From assembly GCF_004379255.2 (NCBI RefSeq), contig NC_056038.1, positions 12,872,729-12,936,728 of the forward strand: a DNA stretch of 64,000 bases, given 5' to 3'. Shown in pieces: positions 1 to 10,992 of the stretch; within the stretch, counting starts at the first letter, position 1, and each line of letters opens with the position of its first letter. The DNA is from Salvia splendens. Taxonomy: Eukaryota > Streptophyta > Magnoliopsida > Lamiales > Lamiaceae. The notes below the pieces were generated by a model. That model made no database searches, was not told where the DNA came from, and worked only from the letters and a program-made list of their open reading frames with translations. The position numbers were made by a program, and so were the translations under genes.

Positions 1-421
1 CATCAAACAGTCTTAAAACAACTTTCTTCATAGAATGCCTTCCCGAGTGGATTAAAGCTTGTACAAGGCCCTCTGAATGTTTTGATGTGTTCGTTTACTA
101 GCATCTTTTGAGCTCATTAGCTGTTTATCTTGGCAATGTAGGGCTTTGCGTCTCTTCAAGGTGGCATCTGCTTGTTGAGTATGAGCCGGCCCATCTCGTA
201 CGAGAGAGCCATGGGAAGGTTCTGAATGAAGACGACGACCCACATTGCTTCTGCTTCTGCTTCATGTTCGTCAATTGGTCGTTTGTTTAATATCTTTGAT
301 AAACATACATTCGTTGAAAGTAACTAAATCCAACCCTTCGTCGAAATTTATTTATATATCTTTTCAATTGAAAACCGTCATTACAAAAATCACAGCACAA
401 TAATACAGCGCACACTAAAAA
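1..421 (+). other. unidentified stretch, possible decayed coding fragment
   Basis: Plus frame 3 stays open from the window edge to about position 290 except for one TAG at 99-101. The part after the stop reads like ordinary protein (for example VGLCVSSRWHLLVEYEP and VRESHGKVLNEDDDPHC). It has no start codon or splice signals I trust, and I do not recognise a family. It could be the degraded end of a gene lying left of the window or a chance open frame. The last 120 bases are AT-rich and probably 3' flank of the minus-strand DUF761 gene. Confidence 0.2.
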
Positions 422-922
422 TCACAAAATTTTAAGGAATAAGAGAGAATTTTGCTGCCCCAAATCCTTATAAAATCTTGTGATAAACTCTTCAGCAGCT
501 TCATCTACGTGATTATCTTCTTCATCGTTTCTCAACGGAAACGGTGAGTCAGTTATCCTCAGCTGCCTCACCATCGGGCTCGGGCCGAAGCCCGGAAGAG
601 CCGGCGAGGCAGTGGCGCTGTGGAACATCTCGACCGCGGCCTTCATTAGCTCTTCCTCGGTGGGGCGGCACTGCTTCCGCTTGTGCGCGGAGGTTTTGGC
701 CCAGCTGAACTCGTATTCTAGGTGGCGATCCGAGGTAGAAGGGCGGTGGTGGTGGGGCATGAGGCTGTGGATGGCGGCTTTGCCGGCGATCTTGCCGCGC
801 TTCATCAGCATGCTGAGATCAGCTAATAGCTTCCCCTTTGAAATGCCTTTTCTCAGCATGAAATATACCACTTTTACTATTTTCAACAATTTCTTTGCTA
901 TGATTGGTAGATTTTGCTCCAT
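422..922 (-). CDS. DUF761 family protein, 166 aa
   Basis: Single-exon gene. The start at 922 (MEQNLPIIAKK) is chosen because a TATA-like box lies about 100 bp upstream and the upstream in-frame extension is low-complexity UTR-like sequence. The C-terminus carries the DUF761 (cotton-fibre expressed protein) signature VDEAAEEFITRFYKDL, preceded by the conserved block SPALPGFGPSPMVRQLRITD (about residues 108-127). The N-terminal third is basic (LRKGISKGKLL, MKRGKIAGKAA) and has no signal peptide or membrane segment. The family is plant-specific, small and poorly characterised, linked mostly to stress or fibre expression; no biochemical role can be assigned. Its closest relative in view is the divergent copy at 8207-8641, which shares promoter layout, N-terminal basic region and C-terminal motif. 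GC content is clearly higher than in the flanks, as expected for coding sequence. Confidence 0.85.
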   Translation of the reverse strand: MEQNLPIIAKKLLKIVKVVYFMLRKGISKGKLLADLSMLMKRGKIAGKAAIHSLMPHHHRPSTSDRHLEYEFSWAKTSAHKRKQCRPTEEELMKAAVEMFHSATASPALPGFGPSPMVRQLRITDSPFPLRNDEEDNHVDEAAEEFITRFYKDLGQQNSLLFLKIL

Positions 923-1021
923 TTTTCTGGGTGGATTTTTTTTTATGTTTGTTGATGGAGAAAGGTGTTTGGATAGAGAGAAGATTGTTTGATTTGATGG
1001 AAATGGAAGCAAATGAAGGTG

Positions 1022-1033
1022 GTATATATAAAG
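1022..1033 (-). promoter_or_regulatory. TATA box of the minus-strand DUF761 gene
   Basis: Read on the minus strand this is CCCTTTATATATACC, about 100 bp upstream of the ATG at 922 and followed by a pyrimidine-rich leader without ATG. The DUF761 paralogue has the matching CCCTTTAAATACCAC at 8060-8074, so the core promoter was duplicated with the gene. Confidence 0.6.
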
Positions 1034-1120
1034 GGCAGTTAAGTGTACGCCCTGCTTTGTAGGTTGTACCGAGGTTTGTTCAATTTGATTAAATAAAACA
1101 TTCTTCACTTTGCTTTTCAA

Positions 1121-3539
1121 AATGAGTGTTGTACATATAACATATTAATAACTATACATGGTTTTACTTGAAGGTTTTCTAGTAAATATGTTGATTCGAT
1201 GTTTAATATATCAAGCATTATTGAAGAATGTAAATAAATACTACTCCATTATTCAAATGAATTATTGATGATATGGTGCATTTTTTTTCATTTTATAGTG
1301 AGATAAAAGGGGTGTAATTAATTCGTTATAGAACCGATGTCTCTTAATTGAAAACATTAGTTGCTGTGTTCTAAATCGGGACAGATTGGTAATTTTGATG
1401 AGAAATATTAATGGTTAATTGGTTACTCCAATCTACCTTGCTTAAAAAGCTGGAAATAAAATTTGAATAGATCAACCTATGGAAGTCATGGGACCGATCA
1501 ATAATGTAAATAAATTATGTTAAAACTCTTATAATTATTGGATTAGTTAGTTGATAGTTCTAATTGAGTCTAAATCATGATCATTACTTAGAGATGAAAA
1601 AAAAAGTTGTACTGAGATAAAATAATCGAATAAAAAATGTCTCACTACTTATTACTGTACAATCATTGTTTCAAAAACCTTGAGATGACTGGTGTATGAA
1701 GAAATAAATGTCCCAAGATAGGGAAATTTAATAATAATTATATCGTTTTCAACCCGACCTGCAAGGAAAAGAAGAATGGCGTTTATTTGACTCCAGCATA
1801 TAATTTTGGAATAATTTAAACATACTATAGTGATTATGTCCAGCATGGTTTACTTAGCCAGAAAGGTATGAGTCGGACACGTGTCGGTTGTTGTCCAAAA
1901 TTAATTTCACCTAAAAAATAAAAACAAATTAATACTCCTACAAAGTATTTGCCAGGGAAATGAAGAAGCTTATTGTCGGTAGGAAAGTACGTAGTATTTG
2001 TCGTGTTGCTGGTGAGAATACACATCCCAATTGGTAGAAATACAACAAAAATATGTACAATTATATACTCCCTAAATATAGACAGAATACTATTATACTA
2101 ACTAGTATCACACAGATTAAAATATTTAAAATATTGATTTTAGATGGTAAACAAAATAACTATGAATTATACAACTAAAACATACCATATATTTAAAATA
2201 CTTAATAACAAATTATAAAAAGTTGTAGAGCTCTGATTCACAATACATGAATGGGGACATTTGAAACAACATTTGATTAAGCTCTAAGAAGAAAAAATGA
2301 ATCTAACTCACATGACCTATAACAAAAGATTCCAATTATAGTAGTTACAACATTAATTTAATGCTCAAATATAAATAACATTATAATAAAAAATAATACT
2401 CATATTAGAATTAGTTGTATAATGTAAACAAAGTAGGTTTTAAATTAATATTAGACAAATTCAGATAAACTTATGACTATTGTGTTACATACAACACACT
2501 TAATAACAACAAATTTAAAAAATAGGCATGCAAATAAATAATAGAAAATAACTAAACGATTTAGATAATATTAAAGTAACAAAATTAAATATGAAGAATT
2601 GAGAATATAAACAAACATTATTATTATATAATAAAATTTATGCTGTAGAAAACGAACTTCACATTAAACTAATATTGATAGAGAGTCAAGAGAGTACCTA
2701 AAATTTGATCAAATCTCTGCAAAAAGTTCAAAAAAGAATGTAATGAGAAAAAGATAGAAATGTATGGATTATAAGCTATCAAATGCTATATATTTATAGT
2801 AGAAATTAGAAGTTAATTTCTTTTAAAACCTTTCACTTCCTCTACTTATAATTAAAATAAAAGGAATTAACTTCCTACAATCAAAACCTATAAATATGAA
2901 GAATAAAACGTTAAAAAACTGAATAATTAATTTCATGGATTGGTGGGGTCAAGACTTTATAGGGGACACGTTATTTCTTATATTATGACATATTTTTTAA
3001 ATATTGAAATTCACCCAATAACTTATAAATATTTTTAAAAAGTCAAAACTCGTCTTTTATATATGTATAGATAGATATGTCATCCCACGTAGCATTTATG
3101 ATTATTAAGTAATTTAAATTCCGTAATATGTTGGCTATGTTGATAGCATTATAGTTTTATTTTTCATGATTTGTAATTCTTATTCGATTATGATCAAAAT
3201 TATTAAATTTGCATAATTTGTAAATTTGAGGATCTTGGTCACAATTAACAAATGATGTAAAATAGAAGGAATAATCAAGAGTGATGATGAGAGGCTCTTG
3301 TAATGAAAATAGAGATTTAAACAAGTGTTTAATTATTCTTTCGTTATTTTTCAGATTTGGATTTAATCGTAGTTATTTTGTTTGTGTGTAACTGTTTTCA
3401 ATTGGGATTATAAATTGAGTTTAGATATAACTCTATGAGATTAATGAGTTTATCTTTTCATTTACAATTAATACTAAGATTTTTAATGTTTATATACAGA
3501 CTTTATTGTTACTTTATATTTTGGACAATTCAACATTAA
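1121..3539. other. AT-rich intergenic region
   Basis: Very AT-rich sequence with stop codons in every frame. I see no coding signature, RNA gene or clear element boundary. Short open frames between about 1650 and 2025 have no family resemblance. Confidence 0.6.
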
Positions 3540-4031
3540 AGGCTATAGAAAGAAAACGCTAAGGCATTGTTCGATATTACAGAATTGATGCTATGGAATT
3601 GGGATCGAGGCCTTCAATTGCAATTTGATGTTTGATGCTACAAAATATTTAGAATTGGAATTAATTGAATTCAAATTCAAATTTTCTCAATTCCACTATT
3701 TGAATTACATATCAAAAAGTAGATAATTGAAATTCCAAATAATTATATAATTAGACACATTAACACACTACATAACATAACACACAAACACAAACATGCA
3801 GCGCGCACACGCACACACCCACACACAACATACAAAAATACAGATATTACACATTGGCTGTAATGAATGTGTGTGCATAATTCCTTTAAATTCAATTTCA
3901 TATACTACATTATTTTTTACTGAACAAATAGTTTAGAATTGATTTATAATTCAATTCCTTTAAATTTAGTTCCGTAGAATTTTAGTTTTAGATTAATTCT
4001 AATTCCAATTTTGTGTACGAACGGACCCTGC
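3540..4031. repeat. degenerate palindromic element with internal CA-rich tract
   Basis: The left part (AAGGCATTGTTCGAT) and the inverse of the right part (GGCAGGGTCCGTTCGTAC) are weakly related. The interior is dominated by mutually inverted GAATTGAATTC-type words, as in an old foldback MITE. A CA-rich microsatellite lies at about 3754-3838. Boundaries and family are uncertain. Confidence 0.35.
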
Positions 4032-4041
4032 CAGAGATTTA

Positions 4042-4292
4042 CTCCATTCGTCTCACTTTAGGAGTCCCGGTTTATCAATTTTGGGTGTCCAACTTTAGGA
4101 GTCTCGGTTGAAATATTCCATAAATGGTATTATGCCTCACATTCCACTAACCTTTTTCCACTCACATTTTATTATAAAACTAATATAAAAAATAGAACTC
4201 ACATTCCACTATCTTTTTTCACCAACTTTCCTTTACATTTCTTAAAACTCGTGCCGAACTCAACTGGGACTCCCAAAGTGGGACGGAGGGAG
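4042..4292. mobile_element. Stowaway MITE
   Basis: The right end is GGGACGGAGGGAG followed by TA. The left end, CTCCATTCGTCTCACTTT, is a diverged version of the same inverted repeat and is preceded by TA. Both ends continue inward as inverted copies of AGGAGTCCCGGTT. No coding capacity. The ends and TA target fit Tc1/mariner-derived Stowaway elements. Confidence 0.8.
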
Positions 4293-4843
4293 TACATGTC
4301 AACAATGCTCTCAATAGATCCTCAGAGTCGAACAATTAATGTGCAACATATTAGTCCTCAAATGTTTAAACCAATGAGATTTATTGTTTAAAAAATTACT
4401 AAGTTACTTGACTCTAAACAAAAGAAGAAAAGGAAGCATAGTAGAGGAATAATTTTGGAAAAAATAAGCATTGCTGCTTTGGACATGCACTTCATGTATG
4501 GATACACAACCAACACGTGTATGCAGTTAATATTTTGAAGATCGGTTGCAGGAATTGTACACTTTCATTGAAAACTTTAATTCATTGCTACTTTGCATCC
4601 TAAAGAACAGCAAATGTACTAGTATTTGATTTGGTTGGAAACTTGGAATCAAACATTTAATTATGAATTAAATAAAATATATAGTACACATTTTTATATA
4701 TTTTATTATCAATAACTTATGAGTTGAGTTTGTTAATGATATGGAAGGTGTCTAGAAAGAAACCTTTGTTATAACTTATAATTAATCTTAACCTTGAAAG
4801 TAGGGAATGACATTAATTAAGTGTGTAAGGAATCTATGTTATA

Positions 4844-5148
4844 CTCCCTCCGTCCCGCTTTAGCAGTTCCGGTTGAGTTGGGCACATGTTTTAAGGGGTA
4901 TTTAAGTGTGTAATAAATAAATGATGTAGTGGAGGTTGGGTCCCACTTTTAAACAACTTTTTTACTTTTTTGCTTTTAAGTGTGTAATAAATAAATGATG
5001 TAGTGGAGGTTGGATCCCACTTTTAAATGATGTAATAAATAAATTGATGTAGTGGACATCAATTTTTATGCCCCGAGTTCAACCGGGACTCCTAAAGTGG
5101 GACACCCGAAATTGATCAACTGGGACTGCTAAAGCGGGACGGAGGGAG
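4844..5148. mobile_element. Stowaway MITE with internal duplication
   Basis: Near-perfect inverted ends CTCCCTCCGTCCCGCTTTAG on both sides, flanked by TA (4842-4843 and 5149-5150). About 50 bp starting TTAAGTGTGTAATAAATAAA is directly repeated inside (about 4904-4960 and 4976-5030), so this copy is longer than its relatives. No coding capacity. Confidence 0.9.
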
Positions 5149-5254
5149 TATTTTGGTTTAGCATTCGTTGATGAATATGGAATTAAATATCCTGAAAATA
5201 CTCATTATATATTATTATATGATTAATATTTACAATTTAAACTATTAAAATATG

Positions 5255-5350
5255 TAAAAAAATGTGTATATTGGTCTAGTAGTAATGCAATCGAGGTCGA
5301 AGATTTTGGATTTGAGTATATTGTAACATGACCTTTAAATTTTTAAATTT
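5255..5350 (+). repeat. decayed tRNA-derived SINE-like fragment
   Basis: The order TTGGTCTAGTAGTAA, then GGATTTGAG, then CATGACCTTTAAATTTTTAAA matches the arrangement of the better preserved SINE-like unit at 21455-21560 (A box, B box, then CACGGCCTTTA). Both Pol III boxes are mutated. Low confidence. Confidence 0.3.
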
Positions 5351-5881
5351 TATTCATTTATGGATTAAAAATATGTTAAGGTGGTGCATAAAGTGCATAT
5401 CTAATGAAAGCCCTACTTTTCATCAAATTAACAGAACTAATTAGTTTGAAATCATAACTCTGAAATCTTTCCATCAAACGTGGGCTTAAAAAGAATACAA
5501 AAGTAAGGTTGGAAAAGTGAAAGAGGCATACATATAATATTATAATATAATTATGCTTGGCTTTACGGAAATTAAGTGCTCTGATATCGACGTCTTTTTG
5601 ACCCCATGTTATGTTTTAATACAAATTTACAACTGCGAAAATATACTTAGCATATCCAAAAAGTGAAAGAGGTACTAATATAAGTATGTTTGGCTTTATG
5701 GAAATTAATTGCTCTGAACTCGAACACATCTTTTTGACCCAATGTTGTGTTTTAATACAAGTTTACAACTGTGGTAATGATATACTCTATTCATTCGATT
5801 GTGATTATTTATTTTGATTCACATAAATGTAAAGACAAAATATAGATTAGGTTGGTTAAATATGAGTCATACGTTTATATA

Positions 5882-6118
5882 CTACATCCGTCCTATAAAT
5901 ATATGTGTACTTTCCATTTCGTCCATCTCATAAAAAATGTTCATTTCCAATTATGGAAAGTAGTCCCAACTCATTAAAAACTAGTAATAGTGGGTCTCAC
6001 TATCCACTAACGTTATTTTAAATTTTAACTACATTTCTCATCTTCTCTCTTACTTTATCAATTGTGTATTAATTTTCATGTCATTTCAAATGCCTATATT
6101 TTTAAGGGACAGAGGGAG
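5882..6118. mobile_element. Stowaway MITE
   Basis: The ends CTACATCCGTCCTATAAA and (inverse of the right end) CTCCCTCTGTCCCTTAAAAA are imperfect inverted repeats flanked by TA dinucleotides. Same subgroup as the elements at 38285 and 43620 (internal words ATGGAAAGTAGTCCC and CACTATCCACTAA). Non-coding. Confidence 0.8.
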
Positions 6119-6291
6119 TATTAATTAATTTTATAATAAAATGTGAGGTCGGAATATAAGGTCGATTTACTAAAATAGGTACTTAAAAAAATAAATGAAA
6201 CGAATAAACAAAAATGAGATAATTATTCGTGGATAGAAATATCAAATGGTAATCAAGATAATCTAAAAAGATAGAGTTGAAGAAACAAGAT

Positions 6292-6980
6292 TAGGGTTGG
6301 CACGGTACGGTATACCGCACTGAGAATGTCATACCGCATACTGTACCGTAAATTGCGGTATGAGAAAATGTCATACCTATACCTTACCGAATTTTTTGGT
6401 ATACCGCGGTATGATTATTTCCGATACCGTTACCATACCATCTATGCGGTATACCATACCGTATGGCGGTATACCGTACTTTTATGTTATACCGAAATAA
6501 GGTATGGCATATCGAGTACGGTATACCAAAATAAGGTATAACATACCGTAATACTTGTGTTTCATACCAAAAAAATTCTATTATAGCCAAATATTTAAAA
6601 TAAAATTTCACCTATTAAATAATGTCCAAAAGATTAAAACTACACCACAATCAAATCTATACAGTTGACTTGATTTGCATCTCTGCGTGTGAGTGTTTGG
6701 GGTTGGGGGCGGTTGAACTAAAATATGAAAGTATGGTTAGGGATTTTAACATATTAACTATTTTTTATATAAATTTTAAATACAACATATATATCGAATT
6801 TTTGGCAAATATCGTAAATGCGGTATATTGCGGTATATCGCGGTATAGGAAAATCTATACATTTACCGTACCGAAATCTATCAGTACGGTATCATACCGT
6901 ACCGCAAATTCGGTATTTTCGGTATTTTTCGGTACGATAAGTGCGGTATTTCTGTATTACGGTATATTTAGTCAGCCCTA
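6292..6980. mobile_element. hAT-like non-autonomous element made of GGTATACCG palindromes
   Basis: The ends TAGGGTTGGC and (inverse of the right end) TAGGGCTGAC fit hAT terminal repeats. The flanks ACAAGATT and ATAAGATT form an 8-bp duplication with one mismatch, the hAT length. Two blocks (about 6300-6560 and 6815-6970) consist almost entirely of permuted CGGTAT, ATACCG and GGTATACCG words and can fold heavily. The AT-rich middle has no transposase. Short open frames through the repeat (Y/R-rich) are by-products of the palindromes. Confidence 0.65.
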
Positions 6981-6989
6981 ATAAGATTC

Positions 6990-7215
6990 ATTGTCCTGAG
7001 AGATTCTTTCAAGATGCAACAATATGAGTACAAAGTAATTCATACTTTGTTCTATAAGAGAACATGTAATCGAGTAACTCGTTTGTTATTGATGTAGATG
7101 GCGTGATTATTACAGGAGATGATGAAGAAAGATCATGAACCTGAGAAAAAATCTGTTCCAAAAGTTTGAGATGACAAATGTGGCAACCCTTAAATACTTT
7201 CTCGAGATATAGGTT
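6990..7215 (+). pseudogene. copia reverse-transcriptase remnant
   Basis: Pieces of the Ty1/copia RT palm region are readable on the plus strand but interrupted by frame changes and stops: a segment resembling the region just before the active site (YEYKVIHTLFYKR), a mutated YVDD neighbourhood at about 7083-7125 followed by a GDDEER-like stretch, and a KYFLEI-like stretch near 7190-7210. LTRs and other domains are absent, so this is an orphan fragment. Confidence 0.5.
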
Positions 7216-7394
7216 TTGAGGTGGAATAAAGGTACCAGAGGGAAAAAGAAAGAAAAAAAAATAGCAGAATCACAAAAGAGCACCTCTCAAATGCCTTCAG
7301 CCATCTACTTCCTTTTTACTTTCAAACCTAGCGACCATCTAACATCGTTCAAGTTGTCTGACATTTGTGTATGGGAAAAAGGAAATCCTGAGCA

Positions 7395-7780
7395 CTAACC
7401 CCACACCCATGTGCCAATGCACCACAAAAGTCTTCTCTTTTCGAACTTCCAGTTTGGTGTGAAGTAGTCTTCAATAATTATTTTATTTAAGATGTTCCAA
7501 ATCGTCCACGAGGCAACATAGAACATGGAAATCCAAATTTTCTTGTTGAACCTCTTGAAGGGGGCACCAAGCCATGAGAGAAAGCATGCTTCTGATCCTT
7601 TTGGCAAGCATATTGACATGCTCCAGCAATAACAAGAGAAGTACCACAATTTTGATGTAACTTTGCAACTGAATAAAAATGTGCTCGATCGATTCAGGTT
7701 CATCCTTGCAAAAGGTACATAAGATGTCTTCAATCCCTGGAGTACTGCCTAATCTGAAGAGTCTCTCTTTAGTATTGAAA
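7395..7780 (-). pseudogene. LINE zf-RVT fragment
   Basis: The minus strand reads RFNTKERLFRLG, then CTFCKDEPESIEHIF, the signature of the zinc-binding zf-RVT domain at the C-terminus of plant non-LTR retrotransposon reverse transcriptases. The rest continues through at least one frame change into W-rich sequence (WTIWNILNK) typical of that domain. Upstream RT and endonuclease parts are missing. LINE insertions are usually 5'-truncated, which fits. Confidence 0.65.
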
Positions 7781-8060
7781 CGCCCTTATAGTGAACTAAA
7801 CCTAAACACTTTACTATAATGACATTTAGTTCACTCTGTGTTTTATTTTCTAATTATACATTTAAGTAGTGGTTGCCCTATATCACTATTATTTCTAACT
7901 AAGAACTTGAAACAAGTCAATTTAGATGAACATCCCAAAAAAAACTGAATCATTTTTAATGAGACGAATTAGTAATGAAGAGATATTAATCCCCCCTGTG
8001 CATAGTATTTTAAATTGAAATTGAAGTACAATTTCGTGTGTCACCTTCCATCTTCTTTGC
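7781..8060. other. upstream region of the plus-strand DUF761 gene
   Basis: AT-rich sequence between the LINE remnant and the DUF761 promoter. No gene or element boundary is evident. Confidence 0.5.
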
Positions 8061-8070
8061 CCTTTAAATA
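8061..8070 (+). promoter_or_regulatory. TATA-like box of the plus-strand DUF761 gene
   Basis: CCCTTTAAATACCAC matches the core promoter of the paralogue in sequence and in distance to the ancestral start position. The leader that follows is CT/CA-rich and has no ATG until 8197. Confidence 0.55.
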
Positions 8071-8206
8071 CCACTATCCTCCACCTCAATTTACTTACCC
8101 TCAAACAATCACATTCCAACAACCTCTCTCTCTATACCAACATCAAAAATCAAAATCCATCTATACAAATATTGAGCAAAATAGAGCCAAAAAAATATGG
8201 AAAATA

Positions 8207-8641
8207 ATGCGAGTGGTATATTTGATGCTGAGAAAAGGCATTACAAAGGGCAAACTATTAGCCCATCTTAACATGATGATGAAGCGCGGCAAAATCGCCA
8301 GCAAAGCCGCCATACACAATCTCATGTTCCACCACCACCACCACAGATTCCGCCTCCCCTTCCACCTCACCAAGCGCAGGAGCTCTCACGCGGTGTTTGA
8401 CAGAGACACGATGGCTGCCTCCGTCGAGAGTTTCAGCAGCGCGGTGGCGTCGCCTGCGCTGCCCGGGTTCGGGCCGAGCCCGTTGGTGAGGCAGCTGCGG
8501 ATCACCGATTCTCCGTTCCCGTTGACGGATGCTGAAGCTGAAGAAGACAATAATGTTGATGAAGCTGCTGAGGAATTTATAACTAAGTTTTATGACGATT
8601 TGAAGCGACAGAATTCCAACATGTTTTTGGAGTACTATTGA
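8207..8641 (+). CDS. DUF761 family protein with displaced start, 144 aa
   Basis: Single exon ending in VDEAAEEFITKFYDDLKRQN, the DUF761 signature, preceded by SPALPGFGPSPLVRQLRITD, nearly identical to the copy at 422-922. The paralogue starts MEQN; here the aligned codon (8171-8173) is ATT, giving IEQN, so the ancestral start is lost. The first in-frame ATG is 8207 (MRVVYLMLRKG), which removes about 12 residues. The first ATG of the likely mRNA is at 8197, out of frame, with A at -3 and G at +4; it opens a frame of about 24 codons that overlaps the true start. Expression may therefore depend on leaky scanning. A His-rich run (HHHHH, about residue 46) also differs from the paralogue. The frame is otherwise intact; function is unknown as for the family. 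Confidence 0.75.
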   Translation: MRVVYLMLRKGITKGKLLAHLNMMMKRGKIASKAAIHNLMFHHHHHRFRLPFHLTKRRSSHAVFDRDTMAASVESFSSAVASPALPGFGPSPLVRQLRITDSPFPLTDAEAEEDNNVDEAAEEFITKFYDDLKRQNSNMFLEYY

Positions 8642-8979
8642 GTTCCGATTCCGATTCGAGATGGGATCTGTTTTTCAAGAATTTGGAGAAGACTGTGTTT
8701 TTGGTAGTAATAGGAAATTAGGAATGCTTGTTGAGTTGTAGATAAATAATTTCTATGGAGATGTTTCTATGATTATTAATAACATGTTATTGCTTTAACA
8801 AAATTATTACACGTTTAATAATCGGTGGAAAAAATTTACTTGTACAGTAAATTTTAGAAATAAATTATATTTTTCAGTCAATTATTCGAATCAAGTAGTA
8901 CTATAAAATAATAGAAATTGAATTTTAACATTTTTATTCTTACGTAAACTGTAAGGATGTGTTTGATAAAGTAGTAATA

Positions 8980-9321
8980 TGTTAGGAGGGGTTTTCCTCT
9001 TAAGCAATCGGTTCTCCGGGTAGAGCACATAAACAAGAAATCCGTTGATTAATCCGACGCCCAAGTGCTTGGGTCGATGGTGATCTCCGGAAGAAGAGCT
9101 GAACGCGAGATTCGATCTCATCGGCAGCGATAAATAATTAGAGTTTTGTGATTCAAGCCAAGTTGGGCAAAATACTGATTTCATTAATTGGTTGAATAAT
9201 TGAAATAATAAAAATCTATCCTATTTATAATACTAGAATACCTAGTTAATGAACAAGAAACAAATATATGAAAAGATATCCAAATCCCTAATATATTGAA
9301 ACTAAATGAAGGTTAGTAACA
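8980..9321 (-). repeat. 3' LTR of the 2.36-kb element
   Basis: 342 bp, TGTTAG...TAACA, direct copy of 10993-11334 with about 6-7% differences by eye. On the minus strand it lies after the purine tract, so it is the 3' LTR. Confidence 0.88.
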
Positions 9322-10992
9322 ACTCCCCCACGGTTAAAGTCCGCCTTGTCCTCAAGGTGGAAACTACGAAGCAACGAAGAGTCGAAAGCAGAAGCTTTGA
9401 TAAGGTATCTCCTCCTGGATCAAACGCCCACCGAACAGTTGGACGTGTCACTTCACCATCTCCATCAAAAATCATCAAGGTAGGACCGAAGCAGTCGTCA
9501 AAATTCAGCGCTAAAACGAGAAGCTTGTCAACACGCCCATGAATTCCCAAACACGCCGTGTAATTTCGCGGCGGGATTAACCGTGCATCGATGGGAAGCA
9601 ATGTCGGTCGATGAATCATTCTTGCAACATCACTATCATGCAAATCTCCATTTTCACCCAAGCAATTCTCAATAACATCTTGGGATGCCACTCGAGCAAC
9701 ATCGAGAGATGCGACGACCCTCTGTACTTCCTCAATGGAGTCAACTTATTCTTCGTCATCTAACAATGTATCGTCATCTCCCATGATATAGGGGCTGCAC
9801 GGCAGAGAAATCATGGTGGGTGGGGGTTGTTCATCTAACAATCCACCCTCCTCTCCACCGTCGACATCGTGGCTGCAAGACGGAGCTGGCTGGGGCAGAT
9901 TCGAAGATAGGACAGCAGCTGCAGCGGCCGGTGGCGCTACTGAATGGCAGTGGCTCATCATGCTCGAGCGTTGTGGTGATTGGAAATCCGACCTGCGATT
10001 GGTATACTCATTGGTGCAGTTTCGCGGTGGAGCCGATGAGACGTTGGGGGTAAACCCGATGGCACAAAAGAAACCATGGTATTTCTCGATGGAGGATATT
10101 CTATCTTCCGGAGCGACGGAGAAATATCCGGCCGATCAAGATCGGGCTGCGGAAACGATCGAAATTTGCTCACCCGGGGATCTGCGGTATCGACACGAGT
10201 GTCCATCCTGTCCAATGCCTCCAGTAAACGATCTGATGCGTTGATAGGGTCCTTCGCTGTGGTGGCTGGACCAGGCTGAAATTGAGGATGCCACGAACGA
10301 TATCGGGCATAGGATTTTCGCGGCTGCAGGTCTGAATCTGGGCCCATATTTGAGCCAATATACGGTGGTGGGCGGCAGTAATCAATTCGTTGTCCCGGCG
10401 GATCCCAACGACTAGGCGGACACAGTGGTGGCTGATCATAATCCGAATATCCTCACGATGCACGGTGAGGCGGTGCGTACCTATCCGGCTGGTGGTGTTG
10501 TGGTTGCCGGTACGTAGGCTGGGTGTAACGCCGATGCTGCTTGTCCCAATCATCGCCACCACAATCAGGAAGACGGTAAGGTGGTTCTGGATTAGGCCGT
10601 TGTGGCGGTCGAAGTTTCCCCAGTCGCCGGTCATTCGCGTCCGTACGCGACTCCAATTTGTCCAAGGCGGTCCATAGGTAGTCTAACTTCTTCATCCAAA
10701 AGGTCTACTGATGCTGCCGCTAATCCCAGAGCTGTGTACGGTTGTGATCAAATTGGCGATGATGATAGTTGGAGTAGTTGGATGACATGATGGTGGTCTG
10801 ACATCGACACGGCGCGCAGGAATCCATCATGTCGGGCATTGCAGAAGTAGAGTTGTCCGGCGGCTAGAGCTCGGCGGACAGGCAGGACTCGACAACCAAA
10901 GTAGTTGTTGTGCGCGGAATGTTTTCTGTCAGGCAGCGGCGTAGCTTTGATTCGAGATGGTGGGAGGGTGAGAGCTGGATGAAAGCACCAGT

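Noticed and set aside
923..1120. 66-residue N-terminal extension of the minus-strand DUF761 frame
   Set aside because: Contains the TATA box and leader; the paralogue shows homology only from MEQN onward in a coding-like way.
6326..6611. Tyr/Arg-rich frames on both strands
   Set aside because: By-products of GGTATACCG palindromes in the hAT-like element.
8015..8206. 64-residue N-terminal extension of the plus-strand DUF761 frame
   Set aside because: Same reason: it spans the promoter and leader.
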